Assembly: GCF_030269925.1 (NCBI RefSeq)
Contig: NC_085135.1
Span: forward strand, 10,850,753 to 10,914,752
Source: Bombyx mori
Taxonomy: Eukaryota; Arthropoda; Insecta; Lepidoptera; Bombycidae
Direction: 5' to 3'
Length of the DNA stretch: 64,000 bases
The position numbers were made by a program, and so were the translations under genes. The notes beneath the pieces were generated by a model. The model saw nothing but the letters and a program-made list of their open reading frames with translations, did not search any database and was not told the DNA's origin. Shown one piece after another: positions 48,754 through 59,826 of this stretch; the first letter of the stretch is position 1; every line of letters begins with the position of its first letter.

Positions 48754-49857
48754 TACTGTTGGACCACATCCATCGCCCCCTCCCCTTCACCGCTGCCCCC
48801 GCCCTCCGGCACCAGCGCCGCAGCGGGGATTACAGCGTTGGCCAGTGCTCCTCTGGCCAACCTTCTCTTTTGCCGGCGCTTCGATTTTCGGCGCCGGTTG
48901 CGTTGGGTATTATTACCGGACGGGAAACACGCCTTGCCTCCCGCCCGGTGGTTTGCCCTGCGTCCGGCTGCAGCGCACAGAGCGCAATGCGGGGTGGCCG
49001 TGCAGGACGCAGCTTTATGGCCCGGCTGGCCGCAGCGGAAACACAAACCGCTGCGGTCAACCGAGCTGGTGCACCTAGCGAGTCCGTGCCCCGTGCTGAA
49101 GCACCGGAGGCATCGCCAGGCACGTGGTTCTTGGAGACGCACGTGGGCCGCTATCCAGCCCACGCGCAGTCTCCCCGGATCCCCCGTCGATCTTCCCGGT
49201 GGAGGAGTGGCCAAGGAAGTGGCCGCCTCCACAGCCGCTGACCTGGCCCCGGAGTACCCTGAGCGAAGTTCGCCCACGGTCACGCTCTCTGGGACACATC
49301 TCCCATGGGCCGCTATCGCGGCTGCCACCTCCTCCTTGGTGGCGCAGTCGTCCAGGCCGGTGATCCTAATCTCGGCCATCCTCACCGGCCTGTGCACGCG
49401 CACCTCTTCCTCCGGCAACGCCACGCGGAGCGACGCCACTAGTTTGTCCGCGATGCCAGAACTATCGGCACCGGGACACTCCAATAGCTTCGCCCCATTG
49501 GCTGTGTGCCGGAAGCGGAGGCCCTCCTCTGCTCCGATTTCTTCCAAGCTTACGGCCGCGCGCGCCCGGGCCATAACTTCATTATACGTGAGGCCCTTTT
49601 CGATGGCGGCCGGCAACAACGTCACTACAACGGCAGCCGACCCCGCTGCGCGCGGCTTCTTCTTCTTGTTTTTGGTCTTGCTAGCGGCCGGTGCTCGACC
49701 CTCGCGGGGAGCAGCCACGGCCGCCAGCGCTGTATTTCGGGTAACAGCAGTCGGCGCTCGACCCCCTTGGGGAGCTGCCAGAGCTGCTGTCTGTCGCAAT
49801 CTTTTGGTGCCCTGCTTCACCACTTCCGTCCAGCCCTCGTCCATGCTTGACGGGGGG
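48753..49857 (-). pseudogene. LINE-B ORF1, C-terminal part with zinc knuckles
   Basis: From MDEGWTEVV the frame runs through a central domain to three knuckles: CLRCFSTGHGLARC, CFRCGQPGHKAASC and CALC...H...C. It then has a Lys/Arg-rich segment and a Gly-rich end, and stops in the TAATG overlap with ORF2. The N-terminal part is in another frame. The switch falls in a G run on the plus strand near 49850-49858, a typical place for a one-base slip. Confidence 0.85.
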
Positions 49858-51103
49858 GGAGGAAGGACACGGGGCTGAAGTTGGAATCGCGGGGCGGGAT
49901 TCTGGGCGCCCGCACCTCTGTTATGCTGATTCCGGCTTCCACGTAGTGCCACCCTCGCGGATGGGGTAGAAGTGGAGGTCGGCTGGGTGGCCTGTTCCGC
50001 GGGGCGGTCGCGGCTGTTGGTACAGGGACGCAATCTCTGGAACCAATCGAGGAGCGGAGCATCTCCTCAAGGCCAGCCAAGTGTTTGCCGACCTCAACCG
50101 CCACCGCCCGCGAGATGCAGGACATCATTTCCTTTCTGCTTGGGAGGGAGTGATCCACTTCCCCCATTTCAGCAGCCATGTTATAAGGCCTCTGCGACCC
50201 TGCAGCACGTGGGGGCGAAAGAGGCGGCTCCGAAGACCTGGGCCGTGGCAGCGCCGGCCACTCGTCTACCATCCTCGCCAGTGGCGAACGGATGTCCTCA
50301 GTTCTTAACCTTCCTGCCTGTATGGATGCAGGGGCAGCCGATATCCGGGAAGGCGGCGCAGGCCTTAACTCAACCCTCCGAGGGGGGCGAGGGAGCGCTT
50401 GAGTAGGCACGCGCGGAACAGGGGCCACAGAAGTGGGCGCTGGCATGAGCACCGCCACACTCATCCCAGCCCGCGAAGGCGCGCTGGTGTCCATCTTCCT
50501 CACGGGTGGCTCAGAGCGTGCCAGCGCAGGCATCGGCGACAAGGGAGTCCCCTCTCGCAAGGCTGGGGAGTCCCCCAGAAAGCGAATCTCCCTGGAGTCA
50601 AGCTGCGCTACGAGTTTGGACATGGTAGGGATCAGCTTCGTCCTAACCATAGCGGCTCCCTCCCGGAGCCTCTTCCTGTAGCTGCTGCCTGGCTCGGCGC
50701 CCTTGGCAGCCACGGTCGACAGCAACTTAGCCAGATTGACCAGGGCATGGTCGAGGTCGCGGAATGCCTCGTCCCCGCTAGCCAGGGACGCGGCCGACGT
50801 CGACATCGACTCCACCGACGTCGCCGGTGACACTGCGCCCCTCCTCCTCACTGGTGCCCACTGGGGTGCGGGCATCGTGTCTTTCAACGCGGCAGGCCCC
50901 GAAATCACCGGAGCCACCTCCTCGACGGCCATGGTCTTTTCCGGCACCTCGGTGCTGGAGGATGACGCACCGCCGTCGTCGGAAGTTGCTACGGGGATCT
51001 TCCTTCGGCCCCTCTTTTTCCCCGCCGATGGTTTGGTGGGGTTCATCGCAACCGATTCGCTGGCGAGCGCAGAGCGCATCGAGCCCGCGATCAGGGAGCG
51101 CAT
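49850..51103 (-). pseudogene. LINE-B ORF1, N-terminal part in a different frame
   Basis: The roughly 415 meaningful codons start at MRSLIAGSMRSALASESVAM and are rich in Pro, Ser, Ala and Arg, with a basic KKRGRRK patch near residue 29. A region near residues 85-150 is helix-prone (FRDLDHALVNLAKLLS...LIPTMSKLVAQLD). The frame leaves register at the G run near 49855. An open frame just upstream (51091-51300, MMMANCEKLVPQEG to AEFPSN) is in a different phase and may be the true N-terminus, separated by a second frameshift near 51105. I cannot decide that without another copy. Confidence 0.7.
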
Positions 51104-51670
51104 CGGTTCGACGGGAATTCCGCTGCCCGTCGCACAGCCTCCTTCATCTTGGCAATTGTTGCCCCCCCAGAATACGTGGGGCAGCGTGCTTCCACCGAGG
51201 TGGAAGCACGGAGGGATTCTCCGCCCGACTCGCAGGCGGTACCCTCCTGGGGTACTAACTTTTCACAATTGGCCATCATCATTTGATCCTTTTTTATTAA
51301 CCAGGGGTTTGGTCCCTGGGATCTACGGCACCCTCGGGACTGGAAACCCTCCAGCCATACATCCCATCGCCGGGTGTCGAGCTTGAGATTGGAGCATTTT
51401 TGAAGAGGTTTGCGTCCTCGCAGCTCCGACCAGTAAAGGCAGGAGCCCCCGTTCCCCATGACTGGGGTTTACGGTTTGGCCGACGGTGGCCGAGGCCTGT
51501 CCGTCGCCCACAACGCGGTATGGAGCCACGCCGGCGAGCCGGTACCTCCCATATCTGGAAGGCTTTCCCCTGTAACCGAAGCCGGGGACATGGCAACCCG
51601 CAGCCGGAAGACACAAAAGTGCCGCCGGCTCATCAGGCTCCCGAGAGCCAACCTCTCATCCCCCTCCCTC
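51104..51670 (-). other. Probable LINE-B 5' untranslated region
   Basis: The GC-rich sequence continues upstream of ORF1 on the minus strand to about 51670, where base composition changes abruptly to A+T-rich. Several overlapping short frames exist, none convincing except the one noted with ORF1. Confidence 0.55.
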
Positions 51671-52165
51671 CATAACTTTTCTTACAAGAGGCTTATTTTG
51701 AAGCGGTTTTTTGCGATTTTAAAGTGCAACTGGCTTGTAAGCACGCACCGACCCTTCAAACTAGAAATCGCAGCAGTGTGACGTCATTTTTTGACACCCC
51801 CACCTTTTCGACCTGAAAATATTTAAAAATTTATTATTTTTTCAAAGTTATTTTGTTGCTTTTGTAAATTCAACTTACTTATTATATACTTACCGATCCG
51901 CCCTACCTTCTGGAGTGCGTTCTGCGCCTTCAGAAATCCAAAATTTTCTCTTTTCCTGTAAAAAACGTCAAAAATTTTTTGTTTTGCTGAAAAATAAAAA
52001 AAATTTCTTCTAAATCATTTTTAAATTCTGTATCACTGGCTAGAGCGCGTCGAGACGCTTCTTTTGAGGTATCGCACGTCCCTCTAGCTAACACGAAACG
52101 TCAAAAAATTGACCAAAACCCGTTCACCATACAAACTTTTACTGCGAAATCCACCTAAGTGATTA
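51671..52165. other. A+T-rich sequence between LINE-B and LINE-C
   Basis: No gene is seen. Several short motifs recur around 51950-52140, including 'acgtcaaaaa' type strings. It may be host spacer or an unrecognised element. Confidence 0.45.
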
Positions 52166-54015
52166 CACACATATCGTCGTGATCGGGGTGTACTTTTCTC
52201 CGAATCGGCCTACCGTCGAGTTCGAGCGGTTCCTGGACGGGCTAGAGGTGATCGCTCGTCACCTCGCTCCCCGTTCAGTGATACTGGCGGGGGACTTCAA
52301 TGCGAAGTCTGTCGCTTGGGGTTCCCCATTCACGGACGCTCGTGGTAGGCTGCTGGAGGAGTGGGCGGTCGCGGTCGGTCTCTGTATCGTTAGTAGGGGC
52401 TCGATCGCGACTTGCGTGCGGTGGACGGGCGAGTCTATCGTGGACTTGACGTTCGCGAGCTCGCCCGTCGCGCGGCGCATCCTCGGCTGGAGAGTGGTGG
52501 TGGGGGCGGAATCGTTGTCCGATCACCGGTATATCCGGTACGATCTTTCTGCCCCTGCGCCGACGCCGGCTGCAGGTGCCCGCGGGGTTGACCCCCCGCA
52601 GAGTGCATCCCGGTCATTCCCTAGGTGGGCACTGAAGCTCCTGAACAGGGAGCTCCTGGTGGAGGCCTCTATGGTGGCGGCGTGGGCGCCCACGCGCCCA
52701 CAACCTGTCGATGTGGAAACCGAGGCCGAATGGTTCCGGGGCGCGATGCACCGCATATGTGATGCCTCGATGCCCCGGGTCGGCTCTCGGCATTCTGGAC
52801 GGGACAGTCGCCCTGGTGGTCGCCCGAAATTGCAAGACTGCGTGCGGTCTCCATTCGGGCGAGCCGCCAGTGCACTAGACACCGCCGTCGCCGCCGCCTG
52901 CGGCGCGACGAGCCTGTCGCGTTCGCGGAGGAGGAAGCTCGGCTGCACCGCGAATATCGCGCTGCGAAGGACGCCCTGCGGCTGGCCATCAGGCGGGCCA
53001 AGGAGCAGAACATGGAGAGACTCTTGGAGGCGCTCGAAGCGGATCCGTGGGGGAGCCCATACAAATTGGTACGCTGCAAGTTACGCCCGTGGGCCCCCTC
53101 TATGACTGAGCGCCTCCAGCCTCAGCAGCTGCGGGACATCGTTTCGGCGTTGTTCCCGCAGGAGCGGGAGGGTTTTGTCCCTCCCGCTATGGGCGGGCCG
53201 TCTGACACCGTCGACGGCCAAGCTCCTGCTGAGGTGCCCCGTATTACCGAGGCAGAGCTCCGGGTGGCCGTTGTCAAGATGACTGCGAAAGACACGGCCC
53301 CCGGCCCGGACGGAGTCCACGGCCGGGTATTGGCCTTGGCCCTCGGTGCCCTGGGGGACCGGCTCCTTGAGCTATATAATGGCTGCTTGGAGTCGGGACG
53401 GTTTCCGTCGCTCTGGCGGACGGGTAGACTTGTGTTGTTGAGGAAGGAGGGGCGCCCGGTGGATACAGCCGCCGGGTATCGTCCCATCGTACTGCTGGAC
53501 GAGGCGGGAAAATTGCTGGAACGTATTCTGGCTGCCCGCATCGTTCGGCACCTGGTCGGGGTGGGGCCTGACCTGTCGGCGGAGCAGTACGGCTTCCGGG
53601 AGGGCCGTTCGACCGTGGATGCAATTCTTCGCGTGCGGTCCCTCTCGGACGAGGCCGTTTCTCGGGGTGGGGTGGCGCTGGCGGTGTCTCTTGACATCGC
53701 CAACGCATTTAACACTCTGCCCTGGACCGTGATAGGGGGGGCACTGGAGAGGCATGGAGTGCCCCTCTACCTCCGCCGGCTGGTTGGGTCCTATCTGGGG
53801 GCCAGGTCGGTCGTATGTACCGGGTACGGTGGGACCCTTCATCGTTTTCCGGTCGTGCGTGGTGTTCCGCAGGGGTCGGTTCTCGGCCCCCTCTTGTGGA
53901 ATATCGGGTACGACTGGGTGCTGAGCGGCGCCCTCCTCCCGGGCCTCCGCGTTATTTGTTACGCGGACGACACGTTGGTCGTGGCCCGGGGGGATGATTA
54001 TAGGGAGTCTGCGAG
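52166..54015 (+). pseudogene. LINE-C: R1-clade ORF2 fragment, both ends missing, one frameshift
   Basis: Homology to LINE-A and LINE-B ORF2 starts inside the endonuclease (VIGVYFSPNRPTVEFERFLDGL) and includes LAGDFNAKSVAWGSP and SDHRYIRYD. At about 52798-52803 (ggacggga) the frame shifts. The second frame carries EALEADPWGSPYKLVR, KDTAPGPDGVHG, GFREGRSTVDAIL, PQGSVLGPLLWN and YADDTLVVARGDD, and breaks off at RESAR near 54015. It is closer to LINE-B than to LINE-A in many blocks. It lacks the endonuclease N-terminus, the C-terminal zinc motif and the 3' end. Confidence 0.85.
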
Positions 54016-54140
54016 GCCTCCGTTGGCGCACGAGCGCCAGGCGTCTGCGCCGTCACCGTGCGATGCCCTAGCTGCACTGGCACCCACAAGGGCTGCAAGT
54101 ACCAGGGTGGGTGTGGCACCTTCGGCACGCGCGTCGACCA
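54016..54140. other. GC-rich filler between LINE-C and LINE-D copy D2
   Basis: About 125 bp match neither neighbour nor anything else in the window that I can find. Both flanking LINEs are cut at it: LINE-C loses its 3' part and D2 its 3' part. It is open in more than one frame but too short to identify. Confidence 0.5.
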
Positions 54141-56028
54141 AAATGTCCCGTATGATGAGCACGAGACTATCCGGCACGCCCATGTTGAATAGTTTGAAAA
54201 TCAAACCATTGTGCCAGACTTTGTCGAACGCTTTTGCGACGTCGAAGAAGAGAGCTCCCGTGTATAACGGTTTTGGTCGATTAAGCCCCACAAGAATGTG
54301 CTCCGTGAGGCGGTGCACCTGTTGAACGCATGAGTGATTTGTACGGAATCCGAATTGTTCATCGATGAGAATGCCCTTGGATGAGACGAAATCTCTGAGG
54401 CGCTTGTAGAGCAGACGCTCATACAGCTTGCCTAGAGACATGAGGAGGCTAATCGGGCGGTAACTCGTCGGATGATTTTTTGGTTTACCGGGTTTATGTA
54501 TGCCGATAACGTCCGCTTCTTTCCACAACGCGGGAAAGATACAGTTCGCCATAGCGGCATTGAAAATAGATGCCAACATCACGATGAGTTGGACGGGTAG
54601 AAGTTTAATAACGCGGTTAGATATACCGTCGGAACCGGGAGCCTTGCGAGGACGTAGGTCTTTGATCAAGTCTTTAACTTCCATCGGGGTGACGGGTGGT
54701 AACGCATCCGAGGGTGGCAAGGAGGCTCTGCGTTCTACCTCACTGTCTACTAATTCTACATGAACAGGGTCCACGGATTGAGTGCTGGGCGTGCACTGGG
54801 TTTGCAATGTATCGGCCAGCAGCTCTGCTTTTTCGTCATCATCAAAGGCCGCGAGTCGGCCTGAGGGGCCTACGAGGGGGGGCATAGTTACTACCGTATC
54901 CGATTTGAGAGTACGAGCTAAGCGGTAGTAAGACCTTTGGGAGGGCGCGAGTCCTTCTAAGAAATCAGACCATTTGGCATCTCGGACTTCGGCGATGCGA
55001 GACTTTACGTCGCGTTGTAGGGCACGCATTCGAATACGATTTTCCGCGGTAGGATACCTGTCGTAGGCGCGTATCGAGGCGTTCTTAGCTCTAAGGAGTT
55101 CCCTAATATCGTCGGACAATTTGAAGCGGTGAAGGAAGTCCTCCGCTACAACTTGTTTCGATGACCTATCTAATGTCGAGGTGATGTGTGATGTTAAGAT
55201 GTCTATGGCTTCAGCGGTATCCTGAGGAGACGGGGTAGAGTCCGGGTTAAACGGGAGCGATGGTGGATCAGATTCAGCCAGGCTGATGCCCAGCGTGTGC
55301 CAATCCACCACAGTCCTCGTGACGGGAACGGAATCGGTAGCGCGACCGAGCTTCATAACGACGGGACGGTGGTCTGAATCTAACTCTGAAACTACTTCGA
55401 TCGAGTGTAAGCGCAGAGTTACGTTTTTTAATAACGCTATGTCGAGTATATCCGGGCGATGCGCGATATTTAGCGGGTAGTGAGTCGGGGTTAACGGAGC
55501 GACGATATCGAAGGCGAGATCATCGACTAACGCGTCAAGCCGCCTGCCATTCGGGGTTGTGGTGTGTGAGTTCCACCTGATGTGTTTACAATTTAGGTCG
55601 CCCGCCAGAATGACAGAGCTCCCCATACCGAGCAGCGCCTCGATATCACTGCTTAGAACGATCTTATCCGGTGGAAGATAAACGGACGCGATAACGATCG
55701 GCGCGTGTCCCGTCAGTGAGATTCGGCACACTGATGCTTCGATATTAGCGAGCGCGGGAGGATCGAGCGGGACGCAATGCAGGGCTCTTCTATAGTAAAT
55801 GACGGTACCACCACCACGGGCAGAGAGCCTGTCGTTCCTGACCATGTTATAGTTCGCGATTTTAGGGTCACGGCGCGCGGGCTTAAGTAGGGTCTCCTGC
55901 ACTAAAAAGATATCAATTTGATGGTCACGCAAAAAGTCAGAAACCTGATCACGTTGATTTGCGAGACCGTAAGCGTTAAAAAATCCTATCGTCACGGATA
56001 GGGGCTTTATTCTACTTATATACGCCAT
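54141..56028 (-). pseudogene. LINE-D ORF2 (D2), C-terminus missing
   Basis: The frame begins MAYISRIKPLSVTIGFFNAYGL three bases after the ORF1 stop. It keeps the endonuclease motifs (VQETLLKP, LAGDLNCKHIRWNS, SDHRPVVMK) and the first RT motifs (RKAPGSDGISN, DEQFGFRTNHSC). It breaks after LVLIIRD near 54143. The catalytic FADD motif and everything after it are missing; the remaining 40-odd residues of the apparent frame come from the filler. It is not functional. Confidence 0.88.
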
Positions 56029-56031
56029 TGA

Positions 56032-57699
56032 TTACCGGCGGAGTGAGGGGAGGACGTACGTATTTAATGACGCGTATACGTCGGCGTATTCCTGCACAAC
56101 GGCGATAAAGTGTTGTGCAGTGGAGGCAGCGCGAATGGCGTCGCCCAAAGCGTTAACGCGCTCAAAGTTGATCGACTGAAAGAAGTCGATCGCTAAAGCG
56201 AGATTTTCGGACGCGGTCGGAGGGCAAGTCGCGGGAGAGGGACGAGTCGCGGGGGCGGGACGAATCGCAGAGGAGGGAGTTGTAGCCGTGTTCGTGTACG
56301 GCAGCGGTTTCGCCCAGGCCGAGACACTGGGCACCGCCGCCGGAACGAACGCTGGCTTAGCCTGCGACGCAGAGGGTGCCGAGGCTTTGATGTCTGGGCC
56401 GGAAGCTCGGAGGCGGTTTTGGCGGGCGACGCGGCGATTTATTTTCGGGGCTCGGGGGCATCCGCGGTAATTTGCGGGGTGACCCTGTGTTCGACACAGG
56501 ACGCAGCTAGGCGGTTCCGTCGCGGTTTTTTGATCGCGATTGCATAGGGCCGTGGCGTGATCGCCTAAACATTTGACGCATCGGGGGCGCGCGTGACAGT
56601 TACGGGAAGAGTGCCCATACAATTGACAGTTATGGCACTGGCTAGGAGTGCCTTTTTTATGGGGGGCTTCGACAGCGATACCAGAGAGCCTACAGACGGT
56701 CTGTGTGTTAAATATTTTCTTACCCTCGGGGGTAGGCTGGAGAGCGACTAGAACCATATTATATGGCTCCCTACCGCGACCGGTGTGCATACGGTGCACA
56801 GAATTCACTGGTAGGCCTTGTTCTAACAGGTCGACTTTTACGAGCTCTACATCTAACTCTTTAGGGATTCCGCGTATTACAACGCGGAGTTCGCGCTGCT
56901 CCTGAAGCGTATAAGTGTGGAAGCTTATACGCTCCTTACGGAGGTAAGAGGTGAGGGCCCTATGGTCATCAGATGAATGCACCTTTATTTGGATGCCGTT
57001 CGCGAGGTTACGGGCATTCGTGAAATTGATATTTTTGGCCTTAAGGGCCAGGGAAACTCGATCCCAAACTGCCTTCTCTTGAAGGATTACCGGAGGAGGG
57101 GACTGGGTTTTATTTTGTGCCACCGGACGCGGCGACGGACTGGCACGGTCTGGAGGCGCAACGGGAGTCTGAGGGCGGGGGCGCGACGCGTTCGCGGCTT
57201 TGCTAATTTTAGCGGCCGCGGGAGCTCGAGACTCCGCGGCACGCTTCTTACCCTTTTGTACCAGGGTAAATCCATCCGTCGATGAGGCGGGGGCGAGGTC
57301 GACCTCCATCTCCGAGTCAGAGTCGGAGGACGAGGAGGCGGGCGCAGGTGACTTACGAGCAGGTGTTTTGGAGGGCGCGACGGAGGCCGCGGATGATCGC
57401 ACAGCTGGAACGGTGGCCACGGCGGACGACGCAGCAGTTTTACTCGCCAGTATAGGCGACGCGGGAACGGCAGGCACGACGGAGGCTGCGGTGCTCGATG
57501 TAGAAGCTTTGCACGCAGGTACAGGCGACGCAGGAGCAGCGAGCACGGCGGAGTCTTCGAGAGAGCTCGCAGTGTGATTGGCCTTGAAAGCCAGAAACTC
57601 TGAGGCGAGCTGTGGATGACGAAGTCGGAGGAATTCCGCGAATACAGCGTCCATGATCGCTGAGTGCCCAGGTGGGGCGGCCCTGGGTCTTGAAAACAC
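56032..57699 (-). CDS. LINE-D ORF1 (D2), intact
   Basis: The 555-codon frame matches D1 ORF1 with scattered substitutions. The preferred start MDAVFAEFL is at 57654; the upstream ATG at 57699 adds 15 residues. The same Ala/Pro-rich N-terminus, VVIRGIPKELD domain and three zinc knuckles are present. It could still be translated if the promoter in the 5' region works, although the LINE-A insertion lies between the 5' end and this gene. Confidence 0.85.
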   Translation of the reverse strand: MFSRPRAAPPGHSAIMDAVFAEFLRLRHPQLASEFLAFKANHTASSLEDSAVLAAPASPVPACKASTSSTAASVVPAVPASPILASKTAASSAVATVPAVRSSAASVAPSKTPARKSPAPASSSSDSDSEMEVDLAPASSTDGFTLVQKGKKRAAESRAPAAAKISKAANASRPRPQTPVAPPDRASPSPRPVAQNKTQSPPPVILQEKAVWDRVSLALKAKNINFTNARNLANGIQIKVHSSDDHRALTSYLRKERISFHTYTLQEQRELRVVIRGIPKELDVELVKVDLLEQGLPVNSVHRMHTGRGREPYNMVLVALQPTPEGKKIFNTQTVCRLSGIAVEAPHKKGTPSQCHNCQLYGHSSRNCHARPRCVKCLGDHATALCNRDQKTATEPPSCVLCRTQGHPANYRGCPRAPKINRRVARQNRLRASGPDIKASAPSASQAKPAFVPAAVPSVSAWAKPLPYTNTATTPSSAIRPAPATRPSPATCPPTASENLALAIDFFQSINFERVNALGDAIRAASTAQHFIAVVQEYADVYASLNTYVLPSLRR

Positions 57700-57951
57700 T
57701 CGCCTTGCGGCGAGGCCCCAACTTCTCGGACCTAAGCGGTTCTATTAAACACAGGTGGCGATGCGGCGCGATTACTACAGGACAAAGAAAAAACACAACA
57801 AAACGAAAATAACAAAAAGAAACAAAACAATTAAACACTTCCAGGAAAGCAGTTTGTCGGCAGATGTACCACGAACACAGAAATAACGAAAGGAAACAAA
57901 ACAAATAAAAACTTCCAGGAAAAACACTTGGTCGGCAGATGTACCACGAAC

Positions 57952-58947
57952 GTGATCGGAGGCGTCCGCGTCGGGGTCGGGGTGACCGGTCTTCGGTACC
58001 TCGGCCTCGAACTGGATGGTCGGTGGAACTTCCGCGCTCACTTTGAGAAGTTGGGCCCTCGAATGATGGCGACGGCCGGCTCTTTGAGCCGGCTGCTTCC
58101 AAACGTCGGGGGTCCCGATCAGGTGGCGCGCCGCCTCTACATGGGGGTGGTGCGGTCGATGGCACTATACGGCGCGCCCGTATGGTGCCACGCCCTGACC
58201 CGCCAGAACGTCGCCACGCTGCGACGTCCGCAGCGCGCGATCGCGGTCAGGGCGATCCGAGGATACCGCACCGTCTCCTTCGAGGCGGCGTGCTTGCTCG
58301 CCGGGGCGCCACCCTGGGACCTGGAGGCGGAGGCGCTCGCTGCCGATTACAGGTGGCGTAGCGACCTCCGATCTAGGGGGGAAGGGCGCCCCGGCGAAGG
58401 TGTAGTTCGAGCGCGGAGGCTCCAATCTCGGCGGTCCGTGCTGGAGGCGTGGTCTCGCCGCTTGGCGGACCCGTCGGCCGGCATCCGTACCGTCGAGGCG
58501 GTCCGTCCGGTTCTCGCGGACTGGGTGGGCCGCGACCGCGGATGCCTCACCTTCCGGCTGACGCAAATGTTGACCGGCCATGGATGTTTTGGCCGGTACC
58601 TTTTCAAAATAGCCGGAAGGGAACCGACGGCGCAGTGCCACCATTGCGCGGACCGCGACGAGGAAGATACAGCGGAACACACGCTGGCGCGTTGCTCTGG
58701 ATTCGACGAGCAACGCGCCGCCCTCGTCGCGGTCATTGGAGAGGACCTCTCGCTGCCGCGCGTCGTGGCTACGATGCTCGGCAGCGACGCGTCCTGGAAG
58801 GCGATGCTCGACTTCTGCGAGTCCACCATCTCGCAGAAGGAGGCGGCGGAGCGAGAGAGGGAGAGCTCTTCCCTTTCCGCACCGATCCGTCGCCGTCGAG
58901 CCGGGGGCCGGAGGCGGGAATACGCCCGTACGTCCCGGCCCCTGTAG
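57952..58947 (+). pseudogene. LINE-A ORF2 C-terminal fragment
   Basis: About 330 codons of the LINE-A ORF2 C-terminus are open from VIGGVRVGVGVTGLRYLGLELDG to the normal stop at 58947, including the CHHC...H...C motif. No start codon of its own and no RT catalytic residues are present, because the copy is 5'-truncated. It differs from LINE-A at few positions (for example RMMATAG against RLMATAG). Confidence 0.9.
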
Positions 58948-59480
58948 GTGGCGGCCTCCCCCCGGTGAAGGTCAAGGGGCGACCTGAGGGGGTGAGGCCG
59001 CGCGGCGCGCTACCAGCACTCTAGCGCGCTGCCGTGGAGTGATTAGAGCGACCGGTCGACGGTGTATCGCGTCCCGACCCGGCAGGCTGGTTCTGGTCCA
59101 GCGGGGTATTCCGGGACACAAGCGGCACCGTCTGGGCGGCCCGACGGGCTGCCGTACCGAGACGGCCGACGTTTCAGAGCCTTCGATTCGCCTCGAAGGC
59201 TCCGTCGGCTGGGCGTCCTTGGGGTGAGCCGCGCCGTCTGGTTGTAGTGTTGACCGCGGTAGCCCCCCTACCTCATCCGGGTTCTGACCTCGGAGGGGAT
59301 CGGACGTCGGGTGTAAGAGTGCAGGGGAGTCGTTTAGTGGGTGGGTCCTAAAATCCTTGGGCCCGCGGTCTGCTTACAACACCATGCAGATCGTTGAGTC
59401 TCACATACCCCGCGCGCCCCTCTTGCGCGGGGACCTCGTAGGAGGTTTGGCCCTCTACCCGAAAAAAAAAAAAAAAAAAA
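57952..59480 (+). mobile_element. 5'-truncated LINE-A copy inserted in the LINE-D 5' region
   Basis: The 1529-bp insert starts at GTGATCGGAGGCG, matching LINE-A from about 14494, and ends with a poly(A) at 59462-59480. AGATGTACCACGAAC at 57937-57951 and 59481-59495 is a 15-bp target-site duplication; the uninterrupted target is seen in D1 near 35640. Textbook target-primed reverse transcription explains this structure. Confidence 0.95.
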
Positions 59481-59603
59481 AGATGTACCACGAACACAGG
59501 CCGCGCGAACAATGGCCGGGCTAACAAAAGCCGGGCGAACAAAGGCCGGGCGATCGAGTGGTCGATGGGCACGTCCGCACGTGACGGGTGCCTCTATCGG
59601 AAT

Positions 59604-59826
59604 GCGGCAATGTTTTTGTTTAGATGGGTGGACTATGAACGAGCTCGTAGCCCACCTGGTGCTATGTAGTTATTGGACCCACATATATCCACAACGCAAA
59701 CGCGTCATCCACCCCGAGATACAAGTTCCAAGGTCTCAGCATAGCTACAACCGCTGCCCCATCATTCAAACCGAAATACACCACTGCTTCACGGCAGAAA
59801 TAGGCAGGGTGATGGTACCCGTGCGG
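59604..59826 (+). repeat. Fragment of a common silkworm-type repeat, fused to LINE-A at GTGCGG
   Basis: The stretch contains tagatgggtgg, agcccacctggtg, aggtctcagcatag and cacggcagaaataggcagg, phrases I associate with a highly repeated Bombyx sequence. It ends at ggtacccgtgcgg, where GTGCGG (59821-59826) is also the start of the LINE-A match. The junction therefore has six bases of shared sequence. Family name not assigned. Confidence 0.6.

Larger units (their letters stand above)
44038..51670 (-). mobile_element. R1-clade non-LTR retrotransposon, LINE-B, split by a LINE-A copy
   Basis: On the minus strand the order is 5' untranslated region (to about 51670, boundary uncertain), ORF1, TAATG overlap, ORF2, a 460-bp 3' untranslated region and a poly(A) seen as a T run at 44038-44050. 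The proteins are clearly related to LINE-A but diverged throughout, so this is a separate family. ORF1 is frameshifted and ORF2 is split by the 45918-46964 insertion, so this copy is inactive. Confidence 0.88.
54141..59603 (-). mobile_element. LINE-D copy D2, 3'-truncated, with a LINE-A copy in its 5' untranslated region
   Basis: On the minus strand it starts ATTCCGATAGAGG near 59603 and has the same 15-bp and 80-bp repeat units as D1. LINE-A (57952-59480) interrupts the 5' region, and ORF1 and most of ORF2 follow. It ends abruptly near 54141 in the RT region without a 3' untranslated region or poly(A). Loss of a LINE 3' end cannot come from normal 5' truncation, so a deletion or recombination removed it. 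Confidence 0.88.

Noticed and set aside
44038..51680. A target-site duplication for LINE-B
   Set aside because: The left flank (agtaaaacgactc) and the region around the uncertain 5' end share no clear repeat.
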